From NCBI GenBank assembly GCA_963752045.1, contig CAVVWN010000008.1:124001-188000 (forward strand): a DNA stretch of 64,000 nt. The letters are read 5' to 3'. The position numbers and the translations under genes are program-made. Source of the DNA: DATKDF01 sp963752045 (GTDB lineage Bacteria; Acidobacteriota; Vicinamibacteria; Vicinamibacterales; SCN-69-37). The notes beneath the pieces were generated by a model, which was given only the letters and a program-made list of their open reading frames with translations, did no database searches and was not told where the DNA came from. Below are positions 8,880 through 18,959 of the stretch, in pieces; position 1 is the stretch's first letter, and the number at the start of each line of letters is the position of its first letter.

Positions 8880-11800
8880 GCGAACCTGACCGGCGCACGG
8901 CGAGATCAGCCTTGAGCACCTCCACGGCCTTTTCGATCTGCATGTCGCGGCCCTTGATGAAGTCGTTCGGCGTGTTGTCGACGCGCACGTCGGGCGGCAC
9001 GCCGTAGTTCTCCATGTTCTCCTCGGTGCTCGTCCAGACGCCCGTGCCGGGCGTGCGGATCGTCGACCCGTCGAGCAGCGTGTACGATCCCGTCCCGATG
9101 ACGGCGCCCATCGTCGGCACGCCGATCACCTTGCCGAGCCCGAGCGCCTGGAAGCCGGCCGGGAACATCTCGGCGTCCGACGCCGAGCGCTCGTTCTGCA
9201 TGACCACCATCGGGCCGAAGAAGTTCTGCGGCCGCGGCACTTCCACCTCCGAGTCGCGCCGCACGGTGAACTGATACGCGCGCCCGGACAGAATCGACAG
9301 CAGCTCCTGGTCGATGCCGCCGCCGCCGTTGAAGCGCTGGTCGATGACGAGCGCGCGTTTCGTGCGGTTCGCGGCCAGGTCGAGCTGGAACTGCCGGAGC
9401 GACGGCGCGTTCATCGCGCGGATGTGCAGATAGCCGATCTCGCCGTTGCTCAGTCGGTCCACCATCTGGCGCCGGTCTTCCACCCAGCGCGCGTACTGCA
9501 GATCGCCGAACGCGCCGCCGTTCACCGGCTCGATGGTCACCTGTCGTGCGCCGTCGGCCGATGGCGTGTCGCTCACCATGAAGTGGAACTTCGAGCCCGA
9601 CGTGATGGTGAACCGCCGCCAGTAATTGTCGGTGGTCCGGAGCGGTTCGCCGTTGAGGGCGACGATGTAGTTGCCCTCGGCGATGTTCAGATAATCGTGG
9701 TCGGCCGGTCCGGTCCGGTAGATGTGGCCGACGCGGTAGTAGCCCGACGCGTCGGACACCAGGTCGAACCCGGGGTAGCGCGTCTGCAGCGGCTGCGCCT
9801 GCGGGTTGGGCGGTCCGCCGCTCACGCCCGTGTGCGACGCGTTGAGCTGGCCGATCATCATCATCATGACCGTGTGCAGCTCCTCGGTGTCCACGAGGTG
9901 ATCGAGCAGCGGCTCGAACGACGCCCTTCGACTCGGCCCAGTCCACGCCGTGCATCTTCGCGTCGTAGAACCGGTTCTTCATGATGCGCCAGCCCTCGTT
10001 GAAGACCTGGCGCCTCAGCGCTTTCCGATCGACCTCGAGCCAGGCCGTGTAGGTCACCTGACGGGCCGACTGGCCACCGCCGGCGGCCGGCGCGTCGTCG
10101 GCGCTGCCTCCGCGCGCCGCCGCGTCCGCCACGGCCACCGGCGGCTGCCGCCGGTGCGGCCGCGCCACCGCCGCCGCCCACGCCGGCGGCATAGAGGCCG
10201 GTACCCTGCCGGAAGTAGAGCGTTCGGCCGTCGCGCGTGAACACCAGCTCGTCGCCTCCACCGATGCCGCCCCCGCCGCCGCGTCCGCCGCCGCGGCCGC
10301 CGCCGGTGGCGGCCGCAGGCGCCGGCACGGGCGTCATCTGGCCGGTTTCCGTGTTGAGCACGTACAGTCCGCCCCCGCCGGCCGCGCCGCCGCGCCCGCC
10401 GGCGCCGCCGGCCGCGCCCACGCGCATGGCCACCGAGCGCCCGTCGGGCGATGCGGTCAGACCGCTCACCGACGTGCCTGGAATCGTGATCGGTCTGGCG
10501 CGTTCGGGCAGCCCGTCCCAGTCGATCGTGACCGTGGGAGCCGGTTCGCCGGCGGCGCCGCCAGGGCCGGCGCCCCGCGCGCCGCCGCCCTGCCGTCCGG
10601 CCGCGGCGAGCGCGGCGGCCTGGGCTTCGTTGTCGACGTCGCGATTGAGCGGGTCGCGGTCGCGCTCGGCGAGCGCCACCATCCACAGGCCCATCGTCGT
10701 CGCCAGCCCGCCCTGCGAGGCCGCGCCGCCGCTCACGCCTTCGGCCGTGGCGTAGACGAGATGGCGGCCGTCGGCGGTCCACGCCGCGTCGGTCTCCGAA
10801 TACTGCAGCCGGTCGGTCGTCACGTGACGCGGCGTGCCGCCGGCCATCGGCACGATGTAGACGTGCGGACGCGCCGTGCGGTCCGGCGTCGCGAACGACA
10901 CGAACTGGCTGTCGGGCGAAACGGCCACCGAGCCGATGGGGCCCACTTCGCCGGTGGCCACGACGCGCGTCTGGCCGTCATCGACGCCGTAGCGGTAGAG
11001 GTTTCGATCCGTGGCCGTGTAGAGCAGGCCCTTCGAGTCCGGCGTCCACAGCATCGCGCCGGTTTCCCGGTTCAGGTTCGTGATACGCCTGAGGTTGCCG
11101 CCGTCAGGGTCCGATAGCCATATCTCGTCGCTGCCCTCGCGGTCAGAGACGAACGCGAGGTGGCTGCCGTCGGGCGACCACCTGGGCGATCGGCTGCGCG
11201 AAGCCATCTTGTCGGGCGCCACGCGCGTGATGTCTCCCCGCTCGGTGGCAATCGTCAGGATCTGGCCGCGGGCCGAGATCACCGCGCGTCGGCCCGACGG
11301 CGAGAGGTCGAAGTTGTCGACCGCGTCTTCGATCTCTTCGATGACCGTGTCGTTCTCCTTCGGCTCGGCCGTGATGTCGATCCGAATCTCCGTCGACCGT
11401 CCGCTGGCGACGTCGAGCTTCCAGAGGCCGAAGCCTTCCTCGTAGACGATCACCTTGCCGTCGGCCGACATGGACGGCCAGTAGAGGCTGCCGCTCGTGT
11501 GGCGCGTGACCTGTGCCGGCTGGCCCGTGCCGGCTTCAGAGATGCGGTAGATGTTGCTCACGCTGCGGTAGACCGCGGGGCTGCCGGGCTTGACGTTCCT
11601 GTCGTTCGGCAGCGGATCGGCCACGAAGTAGATCGACCCGTCGGCGCCCCACATCGGCCAGTACCGGTTGTAGAGCTCGCCCGAGAGCAGTTCCCTGTAG
11701 GTCTTGTTCGCGAGGTCGGCCACCCACAGGTCGGCCGCGTAGCTGCCGCGGTAGTGGCGCCTCGTCCACGTGGACGGGTGCCGGTTGAATACGAGTTCTC

Positions 11801-12296
11801 TACCGTCGGGCGAGTACGATCCGACGTAGCCCCAGTCGACGGGCAGCGGCTGTTCCTGGCCGCCGCCGACGCCAATCTCGTAGAGCGTATTCACGTTCGG
11901 GAACGCGCCGTCGCCGTGCGCGGCCCGGAAGATCACGCGCCCGGAATCGCGAGTCCAGTCGACGACCTCGTCGTTGCCCGTATGGAAGGTCAGTCGCCTC
12001 GCCATGCCGCCGGCCGCGGGCACGACGAACACGTCGTTGTTCCCGTACCGGTTCGACGAGAAGGCCACCCATCGCCCGTCGGGCGAGAACCTGGGGTAGA
12101 TGTCGTACCCGAGGTTGTCGGTCAGGCGCGACGGGCTCGAGCCGTCCTCGGCCGCGATCCAGATGTCGCCAAGATAACTGAAGACGATCCGGCCCATGTG
12201 GTAGTCGGGATGCCGGGCCAGCTTGACGGGTTCGGCCGTGGCCCACACCGCGCCCATCAGCAGAATCGCAGCCGAGAAGAAGGTCTTTCGGAACAT
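8863..12296 (-). CDS. Secreted tricorn-type protease (S41), interrupted by two frameshifts
   Basis: A tricorn protease homologue: signal peptide (MFRKTFFSAAILLMGAVWATA), WD40-like propeller repeats with many SPDG motifs, a Gly/Arg-rich linker (10100-10400), then PDZ and S41 peptidase domains. The catalytic Ser lies in NERSASDAEMFPAG. Start is ATG 12294-12296 with GGAGG upstream. The frame is broken twice: within the Gly-rich stretch at about 10100-10190, and at the CCC run 9924-9926, where removing one base restores DWAESK-ASFEPLLDHLVDTEELH. Removing two bases gives an even 1143-residue protein. The pieces are readable in three frames: 12296 to about 10150, about 10110 to 9925, and 9924 to 8863. 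It may be a sequence error or a recent pseudogene. The next gene overlaps its end. Confidence 0.82.
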
Positions 12297-12381
12297 GGCG
12301 TCGCCCTCCGCTGCGGAGTCTACACCCGCCGGAAGGGCCCGGGACGTGGCCCCCGGGCATTGCCGCCGGTAGAATGAATGC

Positions 12382-13489
12382 GTGATTCGCACAGCTCAAT
12401 TCGTTCGTAGCCTGGCTGGACTCGCGCTGGCGGCCCTTTTCGCGGCCGCGACCGCGGCGGCCACCACTGGCACGCCGGCCGCCCCCGCACAGGCGGCCAA
12501 CACGTGCGCCATCACGACGGCCGAGCGGGTCGTGGCGGTGGGTGACGTGCATGGCGGATACGAGCAGTTTCAGGCCATCCTCCGTGCCGCCGGTCTCATC
12601 GACGGCCGGCGCCGGTGGACGGGCGGCCGGGCCGTGTTCGTGCAGACTGGCGACGTCCTCGACCGCGGCGCCGACTCGCGCCGTGTGGTCGACCTCCTTC
12701 GGCGCCTCGAGCGCGACGCGCCGAGGGCCGGGGGGCAGGTGCACGCCCTGCTCGGCAACCACGAGACGATGCGCATGCTGGGCGACTACCGGTATGTCAG
12801 CGAGGGTGAGTACGGCGCCTTTCGTTCGTCGGGGTCGCAGGACATGCGCGAACGCCTGTACGAGGTGTTGGTCACCGATCGCCGGACCCAGGCGCGCGCG
12901 GCAGGCATCGAGTTCGACGAGCCGGGTTTCAGGAAACGGTTCTTCGACGAGATTCCCCTTGGCCTGATCGAGCTGCAGCAGGCGTTCGGGCCCGATGGCG
13001 ACTACGGCAAGTGGCTGCGGGCGCGCGACGTGATGGTCGTGGTCAACGGCATCGCGTTTCTGCACGGCGGGATCAGCCCGGCCGTCGCGCCGCTCGGGTG
13101 TGCCGCCATCAACACCCGGGCCCGGGCCGAAATCGACACCGTGAAGATGACCGACCCGAACGTCAACGACTCGCTGATTGCTGGGCCCGAAGGCCCGGTC
13201 TGGTACCGCGGCCTTGTGGCCGATCCCGTCATGCCGACCGAACAAGTCGATGCGATCCTGCAGGCGCTCGGCGTCAGGGCCATGGTCGTCGGCCACACGC
13301 CCGCCGAGGGCTTCCGCATTGCCGTGCGGCACGACGGCCGCGTCTTCCAGATCGACACGGGCATGCTCGACGGCGAGTACCTACCCCGGAGGCGTGCCGT
13401 CGGCCATCGAGTTTGCGACGGGCACGGTGACGGCCATCTACGAAGATCGCCGCGAGGTGCTCGTCAGGCCGGCCCCGGGTCAGTCGTAG
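12382..13489 (+). CDS. Secreted metallophosphatase (calcineurin-like), one frameshift near the 3' end
   Basis: A calcineurin-like metallophosphoesterase of about 368 residues after repair. It has an N-terminal signal peptide (LAGLALAALFAAATAAA) and the metal-binding blocks VAVGDVHGGY, FVQTGDVLDRG, LLGNHET, FLHGG and VVGHTPAEG, so it probably acts in the periplasm. After IDTGMLDGEY the frame slips: removing one base near 13381 (GAGTACCTACCCC) joins it to YPGGVPSAIEFATGTVTAIY and a normal end RPAPGQS with stop at 13487-13489. Unrepaired, the frame runs on antisense to the next gene until 13944. Start is GTG 12382. It is divergent from the tricorn gene (85-bp gap) and overlaps tail-to-tail with the secreted kinase gene. 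Confidence 0.85.
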
Positions 13490-14310
13490 AGAACCGCGGC
13501 TTCGCCTTCCTTCGCGATGCGCTCCTGGACGTGCGCCAGGATGGCGTCGCGCCGCTTGAGCATCGATCGGATCTGGCCGTCGCGCAGGTACTTCCTCAGC
13601 CGTTGTCTGAGGTCGTCGAACTCGAGCCGCTCGAGCCCGGCAAGCAGCGAGCGCGAGAACATGCTGAGGCCCTCGGTGTCCTTGAGCGTGTCGAACGGCC
13701 TGAACGCCCGCGAGTGATCGATGAGGCGCAGGTCGAAGTCCGCCGTGACGAGGATGTTGTTCATGTGCCGGTCCACGTTGTAGATGAGCCGGTCGAACAG
13801 GCGCATCTTGTAGACGGTCTTGTTCCACTGGTCCAGGTCGGGCGCCCGGAGGCCCTGCTTGACCCGTTCCGCCTCGGGCATCATCGACTCCACCCACCAC
13901 TGGAGCGACCCGGTCTTCCCGCGGATGGTCCGCTCGACGGTTGAGGGCACCATGCCCAGCCCGATGATCTTGTCCACTTCATAGGCCGCGATCTCGGTCC
14001 TCCAGCTGTCCTGGAACGCCACTTCGAACGTGCCGTCCGAGAGCGGCGTGGCGCCGGGCTTGTCGATGTCCACGATCTTGAAGGCGGCCATGCGGGTGAC
14101 GCCGTCCATTTCGAGCGTCACTTTCTGCGGCTGCGTGACCCCGACCGGAATGTCGGTGACCCTGGCGACACGGGCCTTCTTGAGGAACGTCTCGGCCGCT
14201 TCGCCCTGGTAGACCTCCCTGGTTTCCTGCGCCACGAGCATCGCCGATGCCGCGGCGGCCGCGACGAGCATGGACACGACACGTGTGACTGGTCTCATGG
14301 TTGTCCTCAC
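13480..14310 (-). CDS. Secreted kinase-fold protein (PI3/4-kinase or Fam20-like class)
   Basis: 276 residues with an N-terminal signal sequence (VVSMLVAAAAASAMLVAQ, about 11-28), so export is predicted. The body shows a complete set of kinase-like residues: the lysine in MAAFKIVD (Lys78), the helix glutamate in WRTEIAAYEVDKIIGLGMVP (Glu106), the catalytic pair in NVDRHMNNILV (Asp180 and Asn185) and the metal-binding Asp in LRLIDHSRAF (Asp198). The pattern resembles atypical kinases of the PI3/4-kinase and Fam20 type, not Hanks kinases. The substrate is unknown. The GTG start at 14308-14310 overlaps the stop of the transporter gene (GTGA), giving translational coupling; ATG 14298 is an alternative. 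Its 3' end overlaps the secreted phosphatase gene by 10 nt. Confidence 0.7.
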   Translation of the reverse strand: MRTTMRPVTRVVSMLVAAAAASAMLVAQETREVYQGEAAETFLKKARVARVTDIPVGVTQPQKVTLEMDGVTRMAAFKIVDIDKPGATPLSDGTFEVAFQDSWRTEIAAYEVDKIIGLGMVPSTVERTIRGKTGSLQWWVESMMPEAERVKQGLRAPDLDQWNKTVYKMRLFDRLIYNVDRHMNNILVTADFDLRLIDHSRAFRPFDTLKDTEGLSMFSRSLLAGLERLEFDDLRQRLRKYLRDGQIRSMLKRRDAILAHVQERIAKEGEAAVLYD

Positions 14311-17300
14311 TCCGGCTCACGGCGGCCCGTTCGGGCCGCGCCACTCAGCACACCGCTGAACACACCCTGCAGCAGGTCGCTGTGGTTCGACAGCACGTCG
14401 AACAGGTCGTCGGGATCGATGTAGAACGCCCGCGCGTCCGCTGTGGCCGTTGCCCGGCAGCCCATGGGCCGTCTGGCCAGGCTGCCGGCGACGCCAATGC
14501 TGCCGCCGATGCCGACATGCGTGGGCTGTCCGCCGTCGATGTCAATCCGAATCTCTCCCGTGAGCACATGGTAGATCGCCGCCGGGCTTCCCGGCTCGAA
14601 AATCACGGTTCCGGCCTTGACTTCGATCTCGTGCGTCACGGCCACCAGGTCTTTGAGCTGTTCGATCGTGGCGCGCGCGAGCAGCGGCGCGCGGCGCAGG
14701 AGCGTTGCCTTCTCGACCGGGTCCACTCTCGCGTCCTTCCGGCCGGTTTCCGGACCGTCCGCGCTCGTGCCGGGCGGCTGGCGGTGGATGAAGACGTCCG
14801 GGCCGCAGGGCGGGCCGAGCAGCATCCGGAAGAGGCCCTGAGCCGCCAGCGGGTTGTCGGAGAGCATGGTCAGGAAATCGCCGGCGGCGAGGGTGAGCCC
14901 GATCGTCGGCTCGATGGCGCGGACCGACTGTCCGAGCGCGCGGCCCTCGAGCGTGTCGGCCACGTTGAGGGCGGCCGGCGCGGGCACGGTCTCCACCCGG
15001 CCATCGACGCCATTGACGTCGACGCGCCCCTCGAGCAGGAACAGCACCTCCTCGGCCGCCTCGTCGCGGCGGTACAGGTCGTCGCCCGGCTCGTGGCGGA
15101 CCTGCCTGGCGGTGTCGGCCACGCGGAAGAGCTCGTCCACCGAGACGAAGCCGAAGAGCGGGATGGCGCGGAGCCGACTGGCCAGTTCCACGTCGGGCAG
15201 AGCCGCGGCGTTTTCGGCAGGCGGCGCCACGGCCCACTGCAGCGCGCCCGAAAGACACGCGTCGTCGGACCGGTGCGCCGCCACGTAGCTGAAGTCGTCG
15301 GCAAGCGCGGCCTGCAGGCCGTGTTCGGCCGCGAAGTGCACGGCCGAGGCCGCCACCACGCGATCCTCCTCGTGGACGAGTTGCGCCAGCGTGTCCACCA
15401 TGTCGCGTGGCCGGCTCCTGAGCACGCTGTTGGCATGCCGCACCTTGTCGGCGAGCGGGGCCTCGTCGATGATGGGCATGACCCGCTTCCGCACGATCCC
15501 GCTGAGCGTGTTGTCGAGGTACTCGAGCGCAGCCGACCGGCGTCTGGCGTCACCGCGTTCGAGCGAGTAGCGCGCCGCGCTGATGTCCTTCCAGGAATAG
15601 AGGAGCCCGAGCAGCCGGAACGTGCGGTCGAGCGTGCGGTCCAGCTTGTCGGTGAGCGCACCGACGAGCAGCGACCGTTCTGCCTTCGGGTCGTGCCGCA
15701 CCACGTTGAATCGCAGCGTCAGGTACATGTAGTACCGGGAGGTCTCCCGCACGATCATGTGCTCGACGGCCGGCGTCGAGAACGTCAGCGCGGCGTTGCT
15801 GCGGCTGAGGGTCTCGATTGCCGTGATGATCTTGTAGCGCATGAAGCCATCGTCTGAATCGGCTGCCGCGACGAGGGCATCCATCGCGCGTTGCGTCGGA
15901 ATGCGCGCGAGCGTGGCCGGCACGTGACGACGGACCCAGGGTTGCTCGTCGGGGTCGGACATCGTGTGGGCCAGAAAGTCGATGGCGTCGTCGCCGTAGC
16001 TCACGAGGGCCTCGCGCGCGCCGGCCTTGAGGAGCCGGTGTCCGAGCAGCGAGACGAGCGCCGGCATGAACAGCGCGTCGCTCGGCCCGAGGGCCCGCGC
16101 GCTCGCGATCGCCTCGGTGGCGACGGCGACGTCCGGATCGTGAATCAGCTGGACCAGCAGCGTGCGAAACCTCGGATTGCGGACGCGGGCGAGGGCGGCA
16201 GCCGCGTCACGGCGGCCGCCGGCCGCCGATGCGCGGGTGTCGTCGACCAGGCGGGCGAGCGCCGCCTCGGCCGCCACGACGTCGGCCGGCTCGGCCGAGT
16301 CGGCCAGCTCGGCGGCAGCCGTGACGACGACACGCGGCTCGTCGTCTTCCAGAAACCGGCGGAGCAGCGTCGATGCCTGCTCGCCCTGGAGCATCGCGAG
16401 GGCGCGCACCGCGGCGGCCCGCACGTCGGCGTCCTGGTCCTTGAGCATGCGCTCGACGAGCGGCATCCACGGCCGGCTGCGCGACGAGTCGGCGGCTCCA
16501 AGCGCCTCGAGCGCGCGCACGCGCACCAGGGCCGAGTCGTGGTGCAGAAGCAGCGGTGTGATGAGGTGTCGTTTGTCGAGCGTCTCGAGCATCTCGATCG
16601 CGTACAGCACCGACGTCTCGTCGGGGCTCGCCAGTCCTTCGACGAGTGCCTCGATCGTCGCCGGGTCCGCCACGTTCAGGCGAACCGCCTCGGGCACCAT
16701 GCCGCGGGAGTCGAGGCTCCGCCGAAACGTCCGCAGGTACTCACGCCTCGCCACGAGCGCGAACCCGATCCAGACGGCCATGACGCCAAGACTGGCGTAG
16801 CTCAGCGTCACCCAGTCGAGGCCGAGCATCTCGGGCCAGATGAGCGGAATCAGGATCAGCGAGCCGGCGGCCTTGCCCAGCCGGTCGACCGTGACGTCGA
16901 CGAACGGCTTTGCGCGCACCTTCAACTCGGACGGCAGCGGCAGGAAGAGCACCTCGCGCGTGGTCTTGTCGATCGAGTACCGGAGCGACGTGTCGAGCAC
17001 GCGAGCCATGCCCGGAGCCCAGAGAGCGCCGCTCAGGAGAATCACCACCGCCGCGCCACTCAGACCCACCGGCAGGAGCAGCAGCGCGAACGTCAGCCCG
17101 AACGATCGGTGGATGCGGCTCGTGAGCCCCACCTGCACGACGAAGCTCACGAGTGAGAGATACGCCGTGATGCTGCCGAGAAACGCCGTCAGCTCGCCCT
17201 CAGACGTCTTGGTGGCTTCGGCCGCCATGTAGAGTTGCTGGCTGATCACGACCGAGGCGATCGCGGCAAACCCGATGACAAGGGCGATCAGTTGCAGGTG

Positions 17301-17972
17301 CCGCGACGAGCGGAGGAGGTTCACGGCTTCTTTCGCGCCCACGCCCTCCTCGACAGCCGCGGCGGCCGTGACCGAGATGTGCGGCTGCCGCCCGATGATC
17401 GCCATCACGATTCCCATGCACGCCACGAGGACGAGGGCGCCCGCGAGCAGCAGGTTGGTCGTGCCGACCGTGCCCGCCATGAAAGCCGTGATCGAGCCGC
17501 CGAGCGCCCCGCCGAGGCTCGAACCGCCTCCGATGAAGCCGAAGAGGCGTCTCGCCTGTCGCGCGTCGTAGACCTCGTTGGCCAGCGTCCAGAACTGGCT
17601 GATGACCAGGATGCCGAACAGCCGCCCGAAGACGTAGAACGACACGGCCACCCACTCGGCACCCGACTGGAAGAGCACCCAGAAGACGACGAGCAGCCCG
17701 GCCAGGCCCGCGAGCGTCACCGGGATGATGGAGCGCCGTGGCAGCCGGCCGGTCCCCTGCAGGTAGATCTGCATCAGGATGCCGATGGCGATCCCGGCCC
17801 CGAGATCGGCAAACGGCACGTATAGCGAGCCAAGCCCGTCGATGAACTTCGACTGGGTCACCGGCTTGACGATGTTGTAGGAGGTCATCGCCAGGAACGA
17901 GTAGGCGAACATCAGGAGCGCCGTCGGGCCTTCGCCCGGGCGGAGCGTGACGACCTTGGTCAGCAGACGCAT
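14307..17972 (-). CDS. ATP/ADP-translocase-like transporter fused to HEAT repeats and two cyclic-nucleotide-binding domains
   Basis: A protein of 1221 residues. The first 430 form about twelve membrane segments resembling the NTT (ATP/ADP translocase) branch of the MFS fold: SYNIVKPVTQSKFIDGLG near the start, and FWTLANEVYDARQARRLFGFIGGGSSLGGALGG. Residues 450-860 are HEAT-type helical repeats (for example LRRFLEDDEPRVVVTAAAEL). Two cNMP-binding domains follow, about 885-1040 (PLFGFVSVDELFRVADTARQ) and 1090-1205 (PLLARATIEQLKDLVAVTHE). The family is often annotated Npt1/Npt2 nucleotide transporter. The natural inference is nucleotide-regulated movement of ATP or ADP across the inner membrane, but the substrate is not proven. 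The downstream secreted kinase gene is coupled by a 4-nt overlap. Confidence 0.8.
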   Translation of the reverse strand: MRLLTKVVTLRPGEGPTALLMFAYSFLAMTSYNIVKPVTQSKFIDGLGSLYVPFADLGAGIAIGILMQIYLQGTGRLPRRSIIPVTLAGLAGLLVVFWVLFQSGAEWVAVSFYVFGRLFGILVISQFWTLANEVYDARQARRLFGFIGGGSSLGGALGGSITAFMAGTVGTTNLLLAGALVLVACMGIVMAIIGRQPHISVTAAAAVEEGVGAKEAVNLLRSSRHLQLIALVIGFAAIASVVISQQLYMAAEATKTSEGELTAFLGSITAYLSLVSFVVQVGLTSRIHRSFGLTFALLLLPVGLSGAAVVILLSGALWAPGMARVLDTSLRYSIDKTTREVLFLPLPSELKVRAKPFVDVTVDRLGKAAGSLILIPLIWPEMLGLDWVTLSYASLGVMAVWIGFALVARREYLRTFRRSLDSRGMVPEAVRLNVADPATIEALVEGLASPDETSVLYAIEMLETLDKRHLITPLLLHHDSALVRVRALEALGAADSSRSRPWMPLVERMLKDQDADVRAAAVRALAMLQGEQASTLLRRFLEDDEPRVVVTAAAELADSAEPADVVAAEAALARLVDDTRASAAGGRRDAAAALARVRNPRFRTLLVQLIHDPDVAVATEAIASARALGPSDALFMPALVSLLGHRLLKAGAREALVSYGDDAIDFLAHTMSDPDEQPWVRRHVPATLARIPTQRAMDALVAAADSDDGFMRYKIITAIETLSRSNAALTFSTPAVEHMIVRETSRYYMYLTLRFNVVRHDPKAERSLLVGALTDKLDRTLDRTFRLLGLLYSWKDISAARYSLERGDARRRSAALEYLDNTLSGIVRKRVMPIIDEAPLADKVRHANSVLRSRPRDMVDTLAQLVHEEDRVVAASAVHFAAEHGLQAALADDFSYVAAHRSDDACLSGALQWAVAPPAENAAALPDVELASRLRAIPLFGFVSVDELFRVADTARQVRHEPGDDLYRRDEAAEEVLFLLEGRVDVNGVDGRVETVPAPAALNVADTLEGRALGQSVRAIEPTIGLTLAAGDFLTMLSDNPLAAQGLFRMLLGPPCGPDVFIHRQPPGTSADGPETGRKDARVDPVEKATLLRRAPLLARATIEQLKDLVAVTHEIEVKAGTVIFEPGSPAAIYHVLTGEIRIDIDGGQPTHVGIGGSIGVAGSLARRPMGCRATATADARAFYIDPDDLFDVLSNHSDLLQGVFSGVLSGAARTGRREPE

Positions 17973-18031
17973 CGGGATTCGGACGGCATCTTACCTGAAG
18001 CGACCGTCGAGGGTGTGGCCGGCGGCCGTCC

Positions 18032-18859
18032 CTACCTCGACAGCGTCTCGTTGATGAGCGCGGCCAGCCGCAGGCCCGCCAGCGTGAGGCGTTCGTCGAC
18101 GATGGGCGCGGCGCGATCCCAGTAGGCCTCGTCGAGCGTGATCGGAGCGGGCGGCGGGACGCCCTTGATGAACTCCGGGTACTGATAGACGTACGCCTCG
18201 GCGCGCGCGTGCGACTCGAGCGCCCAGGCCAGCGGGTTCACCGGTCCGGCCGACAGCGGTGTGGCCGCCAGTCGTTCGAGCAACCGGGTCGCGTAGACCT
18301 CATCGGTCAGCTCGCGGCGGGCGATGACCGCGCGGTCCCACACCGCGTGCAGGTTGGACGGCCGTTCGCCGCCGAGATCGACGCCGACGTCGTTGCCGCC
18401 GCGGTCGTTGTTCGTAATCGAGTGCAGCGGCTGGTGCAGATCGCCGACGAAGTGGATCAGGTACTTGAGCGCTTCGGCCCGGCGCGCGCGCTCGACCGAC
18501 CTGTCGGCAAGCGTCTCTCGCAGCCGGTCGATCGCCGCGAGCACGCAGTCGCCGCCGTCGGAGGGCGGGCAGTCACGGAGAGCGTCGTACTCGTAGACCC
18601 CGTACGGCACGTCCACGAAGTGCCAGTTGTAGGTCTCCGGCCGATCCGGTCGCACCATGTCGGCCCAGTTCGACGCTTCGATGAAGTCGAGCGGGTCGCC
18701 CTCGAGAATGCGATCGACCTCCTGACGGGCCTGCGGAGCGAGATGGACGAGCGCGATGCGCGCCACGATGCGGTGGCCGTCCGGACCCCAGGCCGCCGGT
18801 CGCGCCGGGGCAACCAGCACGATCGCGGAAACGACTACGAGCATGGCCACGCGCGGCAT
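18032..18859 (-). CDS. Secreted S1/P1-type nuclease
   Basis: A zinc-dependent nuclease/3'-nucleotidase of 275 residues. The signal peptide (MPRVAMLVVVSAIVLVAPARPA) is followed by AAWGPDGHRIVARIA; the Trp that becomes the mature N-terminus is a zinc ligand in this family. Further zinc ligands sit in HFVDVPY, FVGDLHQPLHSITNNDRGGNDV and NLHAVWDRAV. The ATG at 18857-18859 has AGGGAG 6 nt upstream; the longer frame to 18961 would enter the neighbouring promoter. It probably salvages phosphate or nucleosides in the periplasm. It is divergent from the GH3 gene (100-bp gap). Confidence 0.9.
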   Translation of the reverse strand: MPRVAMLVVVSAIVLVAPARPAAWGPDGHRIVARIALVHLAPQARQEVDRILEGDPLDFIEASNWADMVRPDRPETYNWHFVDVPYGVYEYDALRDCPPSDGGDCVLAAIDRLRETLADRSVERARRAEALKYLIHFVGDLHQPLHSITNNDRGGNDVGVDLGGERPSNLHAVWDRAVIARRELTDEVYATRLLERLAATPLSAGPVNPLAWALESHARAEAYVYQYPEFIKGVPPPAPITLDEAYWDRAAPIVDERLTLAGLRLAALINETLSR

Positions 18860-18959
18860 GTGGTCTCCCTCCGAGACTGCAGCGTACACCGGATCGCGCG
18901 CGCCGCACCGTTCCCCGCCGGTCGGGAGTGCTACCATCCGGCGATCCGGCCGCCCCGCC

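Noticed and set aside
14301..17156. Long plus-strand frames (518 and 421 codons) opposite the transporter-HEAT gene
   Set aside because: Low-complexity translation with no domain; explained by third-position GC of the real gene.
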